NCBI GenBank assembly: GCA_965203605.1
Contig: OZ241902.1
Location: forward strand, 3,410,001 to 3,474,000
DNA: 64,000 nucleotides
Reading direction: 5' to 3'
Origin: JAPOUP01 sp965203605
Lineage (GTDB): Bacteria; Pseudomonadota; Alphaproteobacteria; Rhodobacterales; Rhodobacteraceae
Positions within the stretch are counted from its first letter, which is position 1. Each line of letters starts with the position of its first letter. Shown in pieces: positions 22,472 to 32,233 of the stretch. The translations under genes were made by a program, and so were the position numbers. The notes beneath the pieces are model-generated. The model did not search any database. It saw only the letters and a list, made by a program, of their open reading frames with translations, and was not told the DNA's origin.

Positions 22472-23968
22472 TCAGCGCTCCACCACCCAGACATCCTTGC
22501 CGCCGCCGCCCTGGCTGGAGTTGACCACCAGCGAACCGGGGGTGAGCGCGACGCGGCAGAATGCGCCTGGCACCATTCTGGATTCCCGGCCCTGCAGGAC
22601 GAACGGGCGAAGATCCACATGGCGTGGTGCGGCACCATCCGAGGTAAGGCAAGGTGATCGTGACAGGCTGATTGTCGGCTGCGAAATGTAGTCATCAGGA
22701 TGCTGACGCAGTTGGCGGGCAAAGTCGCCACGTTCCTCCGGACTGGCATGCGGGCCCACGAGCATACCGTATCCGCCGGACTCGCCCACTCTCTTGACCA
22801 CCAGTCGATCCAGATTGTCGAGTGTGAATTCAAGCCCCTCGGGCTCGCGGCAAAGATGGGTCTCGACATTGGGAATGATGGGGTCTTCGCCCAGATAGTA
22901 ACGAATGACGTCCGGAACGTAGCTGTAGACTGCCTTGTCGTCGGCGACCCCGGCTCCCGGCGCGTTCGTGATCGTCACGTTGCCCAGCCTGTATGCCTGA
23001 AACAGGCCGGGCGTACCAAGACGCGAGTCGGCCCGAAAAACGAGTGGATCGAGAAAGTCGTCGTCGACGCGGCGGTAAATCACATCGATGCGGCGCGGCC
23101 CACCCGTCGTTCGCATATATACGTAGCCGTCCTGCACAAAAAGATCGTCACCCTGAACGAGTTCGATGCCCATCTCGCGCGCGAGGAACACATGCTCATA
23201 ATATGCGGAGTTGTGGGTGCCGGGAGTGAGCAGCACGATGCAGGGATCCGAAACACCGAGGGGGGCGATTTCCGCCAGGCATTGCCGAAGCAGAAGTCCG
23301 TAATGTCCAATTGGCCGCACTGAATGCTCTCTATAGAGCGCACGCAGACTGCCACTCACGGCCTGCCGGTTCGCAAGCATGTAGGAAACACCAGAAGGCG
23401 AACGCAGGTTGTCCTCAAGGATCTTGAAGCCTTCATGGTCGCGAATGACATCCGATCCGCAGACCGAGACATGGACGCCAAGTGGCGCCTTCTTGCCACG
23501 CATCTCGATGCGAAACTGCGGACAACCAAAAATCAGGTCGACGGGAATGACGCCATCATTGAGGATCCTCGCGTCCCCGTAAAGGTCCTTCAGGAACAGG
23601 TTCAGGGCTTTCAGTCGCTGCACGAGACCGGTCTCGATGATCCGCCATTCACGTGCCTCGATCAGACGGGGAAGAAAATCGATCGGAATGATCCGTTCCC
23701 GTTCGCCATCTTCCCCATATACGGTAAACGTGACACCGTCGCGGCGAAAGGAGCGCTCGGCCTCCGCCTGCATCGAAGCGATCCGCTCCAGGGGCATTTC
23801 ATTCAGGGCTTCCCATAGCCGTTTGCAATGGTGCCGGGATTCGCCATCGGCCCCGAACATTTCATCGTAGATACGATCATCGAGGTCATAGCCCTCGAAC
23901 AGGCCACCCATTCCGGCTTTCAATGTTGCTCCGGGCCCGTCTTTCGGGATGTTTGGTGTTCGGTCCAT
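22472..23968 (-). CDS. Circularly permuted type 2 ATP-grasp protein
   Basis: About 498 residues from MDRTPNIPKDGP. Recognisable landmarks are YDEMFGADG near the N-terminus, HVSVCGSDVIRDHEGFKILEDNLRSPSGVSYMLANR, VLLTPGTHNSAYYEHVFLAREMGIELVQGDDL, ITNAPGAGVADDKAVYSYVPDVIRYYLGE and VVKRVGESGGYGMLVG. They match the permuted ATP-grasp family. It likely ligates an amine to a carboxylate using ATP, perhaps making the substrate of the two downstream proteins. Its stop lies 4 bases before the alpha-E GTG. The earlier in-frame TTG at 24004 is less likely as start. Confidence 0.88.
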   Translation of the reverse strand: MDRTPNIPKDGPGATLKAGMGGLFEGYDLDDRIYDEMFGADGESRHHCKRLWEALNEMPLERIASMQAEAERSFRRDGVTFTVYGEDGERERIIPIDFLPRLIEAREWRIIETGLVQRLKALNLFLKDLYGDARILNDGVIPVDLIFGCPQFRIEMRGKKAPLGVHVSVCGSDVIRDHEGFKILEDNLRSPSGVSYMLANRQAVSGSLRALYREHSVRPIGHYGLLLRQCLAEIAPLGVSDPCIVLLTPGTHNSAYYEHVFLAREMGIELVQGDDLFVQDGYVYMRTTGGPRRIDVIYRRVDDDFLDPLVFRADSRLGTPGLFQAYRLGNVTITNAPGAGVADDKAVYSYVPDVIRYYLGEDPIIPNVETHLCREPEGLEFTLDNLDRLVVKRVGESGGYGMLVGPHASPEERGDFARQLRQHPDDYISQPTISLSRSPCLTSDGAAPRHVDLRPFVLQGRESRMVPGAFCRVALTPGSLVVNSSQGGGGKDVWVVER

Positions 23969-24483
23969 GAACTGCAGGCTAATCGGAACAGAACCCGCTG
24001 ACAATCACCACCGGAAATTGTTGCGGCATACTCTGCCGGGATACGCTTGCGCAGCGATGATTCTGTCCCCTGTCTGGATCCTCCAACCTTTTCGAACCCA
24101 AATCCACGGCAACGCGCTTCACTGAAGCGCCGCTACATCCCGGATTACGGACAGCACCGGCAGAGGGACTGATCGTGAAAGACAGCCCATTTGGAACTTC
24201 ACCGTTCCCACAGGCTGCGGATCTTTACAACGGCAACCCATGTGTTTTTTTGCGCTCCAGCGACATCGCCACACAGGTCGGAAGTCGGCTCGCCGACGTG
24301 ATCATTGCCGTCCCCCGTTTCAATTGGGGCGCTTCGAATCATCCCGCCGGAGTATATCGGGCAACGAATCACGGCAGATGGTCGCAAGCGGTTGTCGGGC
24401 AGGAGCGAATTATGTGTCGTAAACAGGCGAGACCCCCTATGCATGTTCCGCTTTTCGCTCAGTAGTTGATTTCGGAGGATCCC
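23969..24483 (+). other. Divergent intergenic region
   Basis: 515 bases between the ATP-grasp operon (minus) and the aldolase gene (plus). A 96-codon plus-strand frame (24175-24465) has no recognisable features. Promoters for both units must lie here, but none is clear enough to place. Confidence 0.45.
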
Positions 24484-25245
24484 GTGGACGTCGCGAAGCT
24501 ACAGCCCCGCTCCAATATCGCACATTGGCAGGAACGTGTTGATTTGGCGGCAGCCTTCAGATGGACGGAACGACTGAACCTGCATGAGGCGGTCTCCAAC
24601 CATTTTTCGCTGGCCGTGAATGAAGATGGCACGCAGTTCCTGATGAATCCCAACCAAATGCACTTCAGCAGGATCAAGGCGTCCGATCTGATCCTGCTCG
24701 ATGCCAACGATCCCGCCACGCTCTCCGGACCGAACGCCCCGGACGCCACGGCTTGGGGGCTGCATGGCGCCCTCCACCGGAATTGCCCGCATGCGCGCTG
24801 TGCGATGCATGTGCATTCGATCCATGCAACCGTGCTTGCATCGCTGGCCGATAGCGGTCTGCCGCCCATCGACCAGAACACAGCGATATTCTTCAACCGC
24901 TACGTAATTGACGGGAACTATGGTGGTCTGGCCTTCGAGGAAGAGGGTGAGCGCTGTGCGCAGCTGTTCAGCGACCCGAAGAAAAAGGTGATGATCATGG
25001 GTAACCATGGCATCATGGTGATCGGTGACAGCGTGGCTGACACCTTCAACCGGATGTATTTCTTCGAACGCGCTGCCGAGACCTACATCCGTGCCCTGCA
25101 GACCGGCCGGGCGCTACGGGTGCTGAGCGACGAGATCGCCGAAAGGACCGCCAGCGCGGTCGAGAACTACGACAATCAGGCGCTCCGCCACCTATCCGAG
25201 CTGAAAGCAATTCTCGACGAAGAAGGGAACAGCTATGCCCAATGA
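24484..25245 (+). CDS. Class II aldolase/adducin family protein
   Basis: About 253 residues from the GTG at 24484 with GGAGG five bases upstream. Family hallmarks are the N-terminal NLHEAVSNHFSLAV, the metal-binding CAMHVHSIHATVLASL, and VMIMGNHGIMVIGDSVADTFNRMYFFERAAETYIRAL. The enzyme family cleaves or epimerises phosphorylated sugars, but many members with this sequence type act on unknown substrates. The stop overlaps the start of the next gene, so the two are cotranscribed and may act in one oxidation/cleavage route. Confidence 0.85.
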   Translation: MDVAKLQPRSNIAHWQERVDLAAAFRWTERLNLHEAVSNHFSLAVNEDGTQFLMNPNQMHFSRIKASDLILLDANDPATLSGPNAPDATAWGLHGALHRNCPHARCAMHVHSIHATVLASLADSGLPPIDQNTAIFFNRYVIDGNYGGLAFEEEGERCAQLFSDPKKKVMIMGNHGIMVIGDSVADTFNRMYFFERAAETYIRALQTGRALRVLSDEIAERTASAVENYDNQALRHLSELKAILDEEGNSYAQ

Positions 25246-26227
25246 CTTCGCGACCGACGCCGAGGCTGCGCGCTGGAATTACCGCCCAGCCAAGCCAGTG
25301 GCGCTGAATCCCCTCTTTTCATGGCCCCCAAGGCCACTTGCCGTCCTGCGCTGGTACCAGGCGTATTGGATGGCGCTTACCACATCGACACTGACAATCG
25401 CTTTTGCGGTCTTCGTGTTCTTCGCCATTCTGCCACCGATGGAGACCATGAAGGAATGGAACTGGGACTGGGTTCTTCGTGTCTATCTTGCGAATCTGGT
25501 GCCACACTGCATTTGCGCGGGCCTGTTGCACCACTGGCTCTACATGCGCCGGGGACAGGGCAGGACCTTCAAGTTCGACGCACGCGACCAGGCCACCGAC
25601 AACGGAACCTTTACGTTCAGGGACCAGGTTCGGGACAACATGTTTTGGACGATCGCGAGTGGGATCACAATATGGACCGCCTTCCAACTACCGGTCTACT
25701 GGGCGATGGCGAACGGGTGGGCACCGGCCATTCTCTTTCCCGAACATCCGGTGTGGTTTGCGCTGATGTTTCCGTTCCTCGTGATCTGGTCAAGTTTCCA
25801 TTTCTATTGGGTGCATCGGGCCCTGCACATCCCGTGGCTGTACCGAATCGCTCATGCCCTGCATCATCGAAACGTCAATGTCGGTCCCTGGTCGGGCATT
25901 TCGATGCATCCGATCGAACATCTCCTGTTCTTCACCAACTTCCTGATCCACTTCATCGTGCCAAGTCATCCGGTTCACGTCCTGTTCCACGGATATATGC
26001 AGGCCACCCATCCGGTCTTCTCGCATTCAGGCTTTGACCAACTCTATGTGAACAACAGGGAGCGCGCAAAAATGGGGGATTTCTTCCACCAACTTCATCA
26101 CCGGTATTTCGAATGCAACTACGGCACGGTCGAAATGCCTTGGGACCGTTGGTTTGGGTCGTTTCACGACGGTTCGGCAGAAGCCACCGCGACAACAAGG
26201 GTGCGCAGGAAGCGGATGCATGTCTAG
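25235..26227 (+). CDS. Sterol desaturase/fatty acid hydroxylase family protein
   Basis: 330 residues with about four membrane segments and the histidine clusters of membrane di-iron enzymes: HRALH...HALHH (about residues 195-210), HPIEH and HQLHHRYFECNYG near the C-terminus. It is expected to hydroxylate or desaturate a lipid in the inner membrane. The ATG sits inside the end of the aldolase gene (11-base overlap). The substrate cannot be told. Confidence 0.88.
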   Translation: MPNDFATDAEAARWNYRPAKPVALNPLFSWPPRPLAVLRWYQAYWMALTTSTLTIAFAVFVFFAILPPMETMKEWNWDWVLRVYLANLVPHCICAGLLHHWLYMRRGQGRTFKFDARDQATDNGTFTFRDQVRDNMFWTIASGITIWTAFQLPVYWAMANGWAPAILFPEHPVWFALMFPFLVIWSSFHFYWVHRALHIPWLYRIAHALHHRNVNVGPWSGISMHPIEHLLFFTNFLIHFIVPSHPVHVLFHGYMQATHPVFSHSGFDQLYVNNRERAKMGDFFHQLHHRYFECNYGTVEMPWDRWFGSFHDGSAEATATTRVRRKRMHV

Positions 26228-26289
26228 GTCGCAACCAGTCGGATTGGGTGGTGCGTTCCAGGCCACGAATCAGTCCGAAATCCCGTCCG

Positions 26290-26913
26290 TCAGGCCTTAC
26301 GGAAGAGCGCGATGTATCCCCGGTCATTTTTGTGGGCGCCCTTGGCGTTCGGGCCGTATAGCGGTATCTCAGGAAGTTCCAATCCGGTGATCCTGTCAGA
26401 CAGTTCCTCGAATTTCCTGCCAAATTCGAGGGCGTGGTAGTGCCTCACGTTGATTGATAGGGCAAACAAAGCCCCTCGTGCGGCGGATCGGAGCAAGGCG
26501 TCGATCGCCTCCGGGCCGACATGGCCGTTTGTGAAGGTCCCGGAGCTTGTGATGCCGGCATATTGTCTTGCTGGCAGATCCAACCCTTCAAGGATATTGC
26601 CTTCAAGAAGGGTCCGGTAGACATTCTTGCGCACCGCGACCTCCAGCATCTCCGGTGAGAGATCAACACCGTCAACCGGCCCGATACCCTGTTCGGCCAG
26701 ATGTTGGCCGCAGAGCCCGGTTCCGCAGCCGAAGTCCAGCACAGGCCCGGTTCCCTTCGCATGCGCAAATTCCTCAGCGACCTTCCGCGGCAGGTGAAAG
26801 TCCATTTCCACGACGAAGTCGTCTTCATAGGTCTCCGCCCAGTTGGCATACAGCCGTCTGGCATCGTCAGACGATTCAATCGCATACGCATCCTCAAGGT
26901 CCGGTGCGCTCAT
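26290..26913 (-). CDS. Class I SAM-dependent methyltransferase
   Basis: About 207 residues from MSAPDLEDAYAIES. Motif I is PVLDFGCGTGLCGQHLAEQG, followed by DGVDLSPEMLEVA (acidic loop). The N-terminal ARRLYANWAETYEDDF resembles the small-molecule methyltransferases of the UbiE/TPR type. The target is unknown. It lies next to a YCII-type protein on the same strand. The start has only a weak ribosome-binding site. Confidence 0.8.
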   Translation of the reverse strand: MSAPDLEDAYAIESSDDARRLYANWAETYEDDFVVEMDFHLPRKVAEEFAHAKGTGPVLDFGCGTGLCGQHLAEQGIGPVDGVDLSPEMLEVAVRKNVYRTLLEGNILEGLDLPARQYAGITSSGTFTNGHVGPEAIDALLRSAARGALFALSINVRHYHALEFGRKFEELSDRITGLELPEIPLYGPNAKGAHKNDRGYIALFRKA

Positions 26914-26973
26914 TCGGGGCTGCCCTTGACCAATCCCCAATTCAGGTGGCGTTGCCGATCCGGCCTGTGAAGA

Positions 26974-27288
26974 TCAGACCTCATGGATTTCGCAGACCTC
27001 GACTGAACCTGAGGAGTCCCGCACCATCGGACAGCCCTTTGCCAACTCGTTTGCCTCATTCTGGTCCGCAACTTCGACGATTGTATAGCCCGTCAGCGGA
27101 TTGGCTCCTCCACCCTCGACGACCCCTGAGCCGGTCACGGTCCAGGACTTACCACAGGGTCCGCCGTCATCGATGAGCCTGTCGCCCATTTCCGCGTACC
27201 AGTCATTCCATTGACCGATGACCCGTTCGGTCTCCGCAGCATCTGACGGCGCTGTCCCTCCGTGATAGGCGAATATGAATGTTGGCAT
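26974..27288 (-). CDS. YCII-related (DGPF-type) small protein
   Basis: About 104 residues from MPTFIFAYHGG with GGGAGGAA before the ATG. The ferredoxin-like YCII fold is suggested by WNDWYAEMGDRLIDDGGPCGKSWTV and GYTIVEVADQNEANELAKGCPMV. Members are small dimeric proteins of mostly unknown role, some linked to sigma factors or ring-cleavage chemistry. Nothing here assigns a substrate. Confidence 0.8.
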   Translation of the reverse strand: MPTFIFAYHGGTAPSDAAETERVIGQWNDWYAEMGDRLIDDGGPCGKSWTVTGSGVVEGGGANPLTGYTIVEVADQNEANELAKGCPMVRDSSGSVEVCEIHEV

Positions 27289-27678
27289 GCCGTTCCTCCC
27301 ATTGGCAATCCGAACCTGAACCAGATGCCGCGGTGTTCGCATTCGCGTAGATCAACACGGCAGACGACCGCGCGCTCCTTACCGGAGCGACAGCCTCCAT
27401 ATGCCGCCATTCGGTCGGGATTCACAAGCGTAGGAATGAAGTTCAGCCGCATACGGGATCGGAACAGGGACTCTCCAGAGGTGGTGTTGCCTCCCTGTCG
27501 CAGGAATTACCATCCCCGGTTGGTCTCGGACTCCACCTGTTGCGCACCGAGTCGATCGTTAGGCAATGACCTTGGCCACAGCACACGAAGGGCCATTTCG
27601 GGGCCAATCCGGTTCGTCGTGCATGAAGTCCGGCAAACCGACTTGATTCTTCGGGAATTTGGACCAATTCCAAACCGC

Positions 27679-28545
27679 ATGGGAAATGTATTGCTTTCGT
27701 TCGGACACGGCTATTCGGCGCAGGCGCTTGCGAGCATACTGCTTCCAAAGGGGTGGCGGGTCGTTGGTACGACGCGCAGTCCCGAGAAAGCAGCCAACCT
27801 GAAATCCACTGGAATGGACGCGATCGTATGGCCAGGAGACGACCTCCAGACGGTGCTCGGCGAAGCAACGCATCTATTGGTCTCAATTGCTCCGGATGAG
27901 GAAGGGGATCCGGTGGTTGCGGCTGTCGGCGATGCAATGACCGCGATCGCACCAAACCTCGCATGGGCAGGCTATCTCTCAACCACAGGGGTCTATGGTG
28001 ACCGAAATGGTGGCTGGGTTGACGAGACAGAAGAGCTGTTTCCCGCGACGGAACGGGGTCGACGGAGGGTGGTCGCGGAACGGCAATGGCAGACCATTGC
28101 GGCAGGGACCGGTCTGCCGCTGCATATCTTTCGCCTGGCTGGCATCTACGGCCCCGGTCGCGGGCCGTTCGAGAAAATCCGCCGCGGAACCGCGAGACGA
28201 ATCGTGAAGCCAGGACAGGTGTTCAGCCGCATCCATGTTGACGATATCGCTCGCGTTCTGGCTGCGTCGATCAACCAGCCAGACCCCGGCGCGATCTATA
28301 ATGTCTGTGATGACAAACCAGCTCCCCCGGAGGATGTGATCGGTTTCGCAGCTGAACTGATTGGCGCGACTGCCCCACCATTGGTCGATGTCGATGAAGC
28401 CGACCTTACACCCATGGCGCGAAGTTTCTACGCTGAATCCAAGCGGGTCCGAAACGACAGGATCAAACACGACCTGGGCGTGGAACTTCTGTATCCCGAT
28501 TACCGTACCGGACTGAAGTCCGTGCTGGAACGTGAGCGAATCTGA
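27679..28545 (+). CDS. SDR-type NAD(P)-dependent epimerase/reductase-like protein
   Basis: 288 residues from MGNVLLSFGHGYSAQALAS, a Rossmann start (GxGxxxxxLA). It continues with WAGYLSTTGVYGDRNGGWVDE and LPLHIFRLAGIYGPGR, as in extended SDRs of the YeeZ type. The usual catalytic YxxxK is not obvious: the region holds TGVYGDRNG and ERGRRRVVAERQW instead. That is a feature of this atypical subgroup. The frame is open far upstream, but this ATG fits the family. The substrate is unknown. Confidence 0.82.
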   Translation: MGNVLLSFGHGYSAQALASILLPKGWRVVGTTRSPEKAANLKSTGMDAIVWPGDDLQTVLGEATHLLVSIAPDEEGDPVVAAVGDAMTAIAPNLAWAGYLSTTGVYGDRNGGWVDETEELFPATERGRRRVVAERQWQTIAAGTGLPLHIFRLAGIYGPGRGPFEKIRRGTARRIVKPGQVFSRIHVDDIARVLAASINQPDPGAIYNVCDDKPAPPEDVIGFAAELIGATAPPLVDVDEADLTPMARSFYAESKRVRNDRIKHDLGVELLYPDYRTGLKSVLERERI

Positions 28546-29170
28546 GCGCGCAGGTTCGAGGCGATCACGGAATTCCGGTGGATCTCGGACATTGACAACA
28601 GACGTCCGATCCGGCGAATGGCTGGGTCGGAGATGCCGGGTGGCTCCCAACCCCTTTGAAATATATGGGTTTCACGTCCGCCACATCGTCCAGGTGCGAT
28701 GGATAGGCTTGATTGATGAATCAGTTCCGGAAGCGCCATTGACCGCGGCCGAGTGACAACGTCACATATCGCCAACTGCAGGTCACCAACAGCGCCACCG
28801 CAAACACCCATGGCGATACGCCCGTCCGTGATCAATACTTCGCACCAACCGGCCAGTCGCAGGCTCAAACCCCGCTCAAACAGCCCCGAAAGACGCGCAT
28901 TGGCCAGGGGCGGCTGCCATATCGGACAGGCCGGTCAGGCGAAGGATCGAACACCGAATACTATGGTGCCGTCAATTGCAGCGACACCGGCAAGGCTCCA
29001 GTTGATCCACACATCACGCTGACCGGACTGCGGGTAGCTATGCACAGTTCCTTCGGAAGCTGGCATAGATCGGGATCCCACAGGAAAACTCTTTCTGGCG
29101 AGGACTGCCGTATCGGGCTGGGGGTGTAGAAGCGGTCCATCCGCTCCTGTACATCCCCAAGCGCATCGCA
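28546..29170 (-). other. Intergenic stretch, no gene recognised
   Basis: 625 bases between the SDR gene and ispA. Only short frames without family features are present. In many Rhodobacterales dxs follows ispA at this point; no trace of dxs is visible. Confidence 0.5.
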
Positions 29171-30040
29171 TCACGACCGACGCGAGATGGCGAATCTCGC
29201 CGCCTGTCTCAGGATCTCCGCCTTTGCTCCAAAGGGAGCCAAAGCGGCTTCCGCCTCCTCCACCAGGTCATTGGCCCGCGCTCTGGCACCCTCAAGTCCC
29301 AGAAGCGATACAAAGGTCGCCTTTCCAGCCGCCGCGTCCTTCCGAAGTCGCTTGCCCGCGACGGCGGTGTCACCCTCTGTATCGATGATGTCGTCGGCGA
29401 TCTGGAAGGCGAGACCTAGAGGACGCGCGAACTGCCGCATTGGTTCAGGTGCCGCCCCTGCGAGGATCGCTCCTGCAACACAGGACCACTCAATCAGCGC
29501 ACCGGTCTTTGCCATTTGGAGCTCGGTGATTTCCTCAAGCGTAAGGGCTCTTGTCGCCGCCTCCGCAGCAAGGTCGAGTGCCTGGCCCCGGGTCATTCCC
29601 TGCGCACCTGCCGCGATGGAGAGGGATTCGATCAATGCGAGGCGGATATTCGCATTACCCACCAATTCGCTCGACAGGAGTTCATACGCCAGGGATTGGA
29701 GTGCATCGCCTGTCAGGACGGCCGTCGCTTCATCCCATTTAACATGAACGGTTGGCCGACCGCGCCGCTGGTCATCATTGTCCATGCAAGGCAAATCATC
29801 ATGGACCAACGAATAGGCATGGACCGCTTCGATGGCTGCCGCCACAAATGCGGAACGATCGGGGCCGATTCCGTGTAGCCCCGCACTTTGCTGCACCAGA
29901 AAGCCACGCATTCCCTTTCCACCGACAACAGCGTGGATCATCGGTTCAACGAGCGGCTTGCGTATCCGATCCCTGATCGCTTCAACCAGTCGGGCACGAG
30001 TTATCGCGGACGCTTCTTCCAGGGCGGACCGAAAGCTCAC
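29171..30040 (-). CDS. ispA: Polyprenyl diphosphate synthase (farnesyl/geranylgeranyl type)
   Basis: 289 residues. The first aspartate-rich motif is SLVHDDLPCMDNDDQRRGRPTVH and the second is LAFQIADDIIDTEGD, with the GKATFVSLLG region after it. It condenses isopentenyl diphosphate with allylic diphosphates to make the C15 (or C20) precursor of quinones and undecaprenyl phosphate. The GTG start overlaps the xseB stop by 4 bases, so both are translated from one mRNA. Confidence 0.93.
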   Translation of the reverse strand: MSFRSALEEASAITRARLVEAIRDRIRKPLVEPMIHAVVGGKGMRGFLVQQSAGLHGIGPDRSAFVAAAIEAVHAYSLVHDDLPCMDNDDQRRGRPTVHVKWDEATAVLTGDALQSLAYELLSSELVGNANIRLALIESLSIAAGAQGMTRGQALDLAAEAATRALTLEEITELQMAKTGALIEWSCVAGAILAGAAPEPMRQFARPLGLAFQIADDIIDTEGDTAVAGKRLRKDAAAGKATFVSLLGLEGARARANDLVEEAEAALAPFGAKAEILRQAARFAISRRS

Positions 30041-30279
30041 AGACTGTCAACCGGGCTGGTACCATTGGGCTCGCCGCGCTCATTGAGCGTAATTGCGGCG
30101 ACCTTTTCCTCCGCGTCCTTGAGCTTTTCCTCGCAACGCCTTTTCAGCGCGGCCCCGCGCTCGTAAAGTTGAATTGAAGCCTCAAGCTCCACATCTCCGG
30201 ACTCCAATTGTTGGACAACCGATTCGAGTTCGCTCATTGCCTCTTCAAAACTCATCTCGTTGACAGGCCTGTCACTCAT
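30037..30279 (-). CDS. xseB: Exodeoxyribonuclease VII small subunit
   Basis: 80 residues with the family core MSFEEAMSELESVVQQLESGDVELEASIQLYERGAALKRRCEEKLKDAEEKV. It forms a complex with XseA to degrade single-stranded DNA. GGAGGCGGC precedes the ATG. It overlaps ispA, the standard arrangement in this group. Confidence 0.95.
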   Translation of the reverse strand: MSDRPVNEMSFEEAMSELESVVQQLESGDVELEASIQLYERGAALKRRCEEKLKDAEEKVAAITLNERGEPNGTSPVDSL

Positions 30280-30455
30280 GCCGCCTCCAATTGCTGTTCC
30301 TGGTTGGATTCAATGGTCCCCATCTCACATCGCAGCGACTTAGCCGCAATCCAGACTGAATGCCAGCCACCCGATTTCGCCCGTCTTCATCCGCGAGGCC
30401 CCTCCTGTTCGTGGAATCCGTAGGCGCGTCCCAGGGCACTGGGGCCGCAACGGCA

Positions 30456-31391
30456 TTACTTTGCCGCCGCCATCAACTCCTGCACGTGGATGGCCACGCT
30501 GGCTGCCAACGCATCAAGGTTGTAGCCACCTTCCAGTGCGGATACGAGGCGCCCGCCACACACTTCTCCAGCCACTTCGCAGATCCTTCTCGTGACCCAG
30601 GCGAAATCCTCTTCCAGCCAGTTAAGGCTGGCAAGCGGATCCTCCCGATGGGCGTCAAATCCAGCCGAGACCAGGATCAGGTCCGGCCTGAATTCCATTA
30701 TCGCCGGCAGAATCCGTTCGCTATACACCTGACGCATTTCCGCGCCGCCACTCGATGGGTCGAACGGAGCGTTCAGCACGTTCCCATGCGCACCGCGCTC
30801 GCCCGCGGCTCCGGTGCCCGGGTACAGCGGCCTCTGATGTGTTGAGCAGAACAGTGCGCGCTCTTCATTCCAAAGAAGATCCTGGGTTCCGTTGCCGTGA
30901 TGGACGTCGAAATCGATCACGGCGACCCTGCTGAGGCCGTGTTCGTCCAGTGCGCGCTTCGCCGCGACCGCGACGTTTCCGAACAGGCAGAAGCCCATGG
31001 CCCGTGCGGTCTCCGCATGATGGCCTGGCGGGCGCATGGCGACAAAGGCATTGGAGGAACCGCCCTGAAGGACGGCATCAACCGCGTCGCAACACCCACC
31101 GACCGCCCGCAGTGCAGGTTCCAGCGACCCCGGCGATACGTGGGTGTCAGGATCGAGGGACCGGCTGCCGTCTGCGGGAACTGCCGCTTCGATGCCGTTC
31201 ACATAATCCTCAGGATGACACCGCAGAAGATCGGAACGATCGCAGATTGGGGCTTGCCGGCGGTCCAGCGCCGCGAACTGTTCGTCCGCCAGCACGGACA
31301 TGATGGCCTCATAACGAGCGACTCGTTCGGGATGGCCGGGTGGCGTGACATGATCCAGGCTTGAGGAATGGGTAAGGAGCAGTGTTGTCAT
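30456..31391 (-). CDS. Histone deacetylase-family (acetylpolyamine amidohydrolase-like) protein
   Basis: About 311 residues from MTTLLLTHSSSLDHVTPPGHPERVARYEAI. Zn-dependent deacetylase signatures are AMRPPGHHAETARAMGFCLFGNVAVAA, VAVIDFDVHHGNGTQDL and LILVSAGFDAHREDPLASLNW, supplying the two catalytic His and the metal ligands Asp-His-Asp. It hydrolyses acetyl-amide bonds, possibly of polyamines or lysine. It lies just upstream of xseB-ispA on the same strand, as in many Rhodobacterales. Confidence 0.92.
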   Translation of the reverse strand: MTTLLLTHSSSLDHVTPPGHPERVARYEAIMSVLADEQFAALDRRQAPICDRSDLLRCHPEDYVNGIEAAVPADGSRSLDPDTHVSPGSLEPALRAVGGCCDAVDAVLQGGSSNAFVAMRPPGHHAETARAMGFCLFGNVAVAAKRALDEHGLSRVAVIDFDVHHGNGTQDLLWNEERALFCSTHQRPLYPGTGAAGERGAHGNVLNAPFDPSSGGAEMRQVYSERILPAIMEFRPDLILVSAGFDAHREDPLASLNWLEEDFAWVTRRICEVAGEVCGGRLVSALEGGYNLDALAASVAIHVQELMAAAK

Positions 31392-31525
31392 GGCATCAGG
31401 AGACCTGAATATCGCGGCAAGGACAAGTGCCTGAATTTCGCCTTTCGGAGGTCGGGCATTTGGCATCGGCCCAGCATACCGAAAGTCTGTCGCTTCCCTT
31501 GGAGACCGAAGTTCCCGGTCGGGAT

Positions 31526-32233
31526 TCAGTCGGGCACGAGCATATATCCGGATCCACGAATGGTCTGCAGAAAGCGAGGCTGCTTCGGATCCTGTTCGAT
31601 TTTCTTCCTCAGTCGGGTGATCTGGACATCCACGGCCCGCTCCTGCGCCTGGCCTCGATCACGTCCCAGATCCTCAACAAGCTTTGCACGGGTGAGTGGC
31701 TCGCAGGGTGTGGCGCTGAATATCCTCATCAGCTGGGATTCGGTTGCCGTCAGCCGCACGAGATCATCGCCGCGCCACAACTCGCCACGCTCCCGATCAT
31801 AGCGAATTGACCCGAGCGCCAGGAATTTGGGCGTCTCTGGGGTGATCTGGGTGACGGGTGCCCTACGCAGTATCGCATTGATGCGCAGAAGCAGTTCCTT
31901 AGGTTCGAATGGCTTTGCCAGATAGTCGTCGGCACCGGCCTCGAGGCCTCTGATCCGATCCTCGGTCTCGGCCTTTGCCGTCAGCAAAAGGATCGGAATG
32001 GTCATGTCACTGTCGCGTAGACTCTGCGTCAGAGCCACACCATCCTCGCCAGGCATCATCACGTCGAGAACGATCAGGTCGAACTCCAGACCGGACAGCA
32101 CTCGCCGCGCATGTGCTGCATCCCGCGCCGTGGTTGCGAAGAACCCGTTTCGAATCAGATATTTCTGAAGAAGACCGCGAATGCGCTCGTCGTCATCGAC
32201 GACAAGTAGATGCGGTTCAGGCTGAGTGCTCAT
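31526..32233 (-). CDS. petR: PetR-like OmpR-family response regulator
   Basis: 235 residues. The receiver domain has LLVVDDDERIR (acidic pocket), the phosphorylation site LIVLDVMMPGEDG and the conserved LAKPF lysine. A winged-helix DNA-binding domain ends VDVQITRLRKKIEQDPKQPRFLQTIRGSGYML. PetR and PetP were first described beside the cytochrome bc1 genes in Rhodobacter; no pet genes lie in the window. It overlaps petP by 4 bases (ATGA). No cognate kinase is adjacent. Confidence 0.87.
   Translation of the reverse strand: MSTQPEPHLLVVDDDERIRGLLQKYLIRNGFFATTARDAAHARRVLSGLEFDLIVLDVMMPGEDGVALTQSLRDSDMTIPILLLTAKAETEDRIRGLEAGADDYLAKPFEPKELLLRINAILRRAPVTQITPETPKFLALGSIRYDRERGELWRGDDLVRLTATESQLMRIFSATPCEPLTRAKLVEDLGRDRGQAQERAVDVQITRLRKKIEQDPKQPRFLQTIRGSGYMLVPD

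Noticed and set aside
22495..22869. N-terminal 125 codons of the 462-codon alpha-E frame
   Set aside because: They overlap the well-conserved end of the ATP-grasp gene and have no alpha-E character; the family start is at the GTG at 22467.
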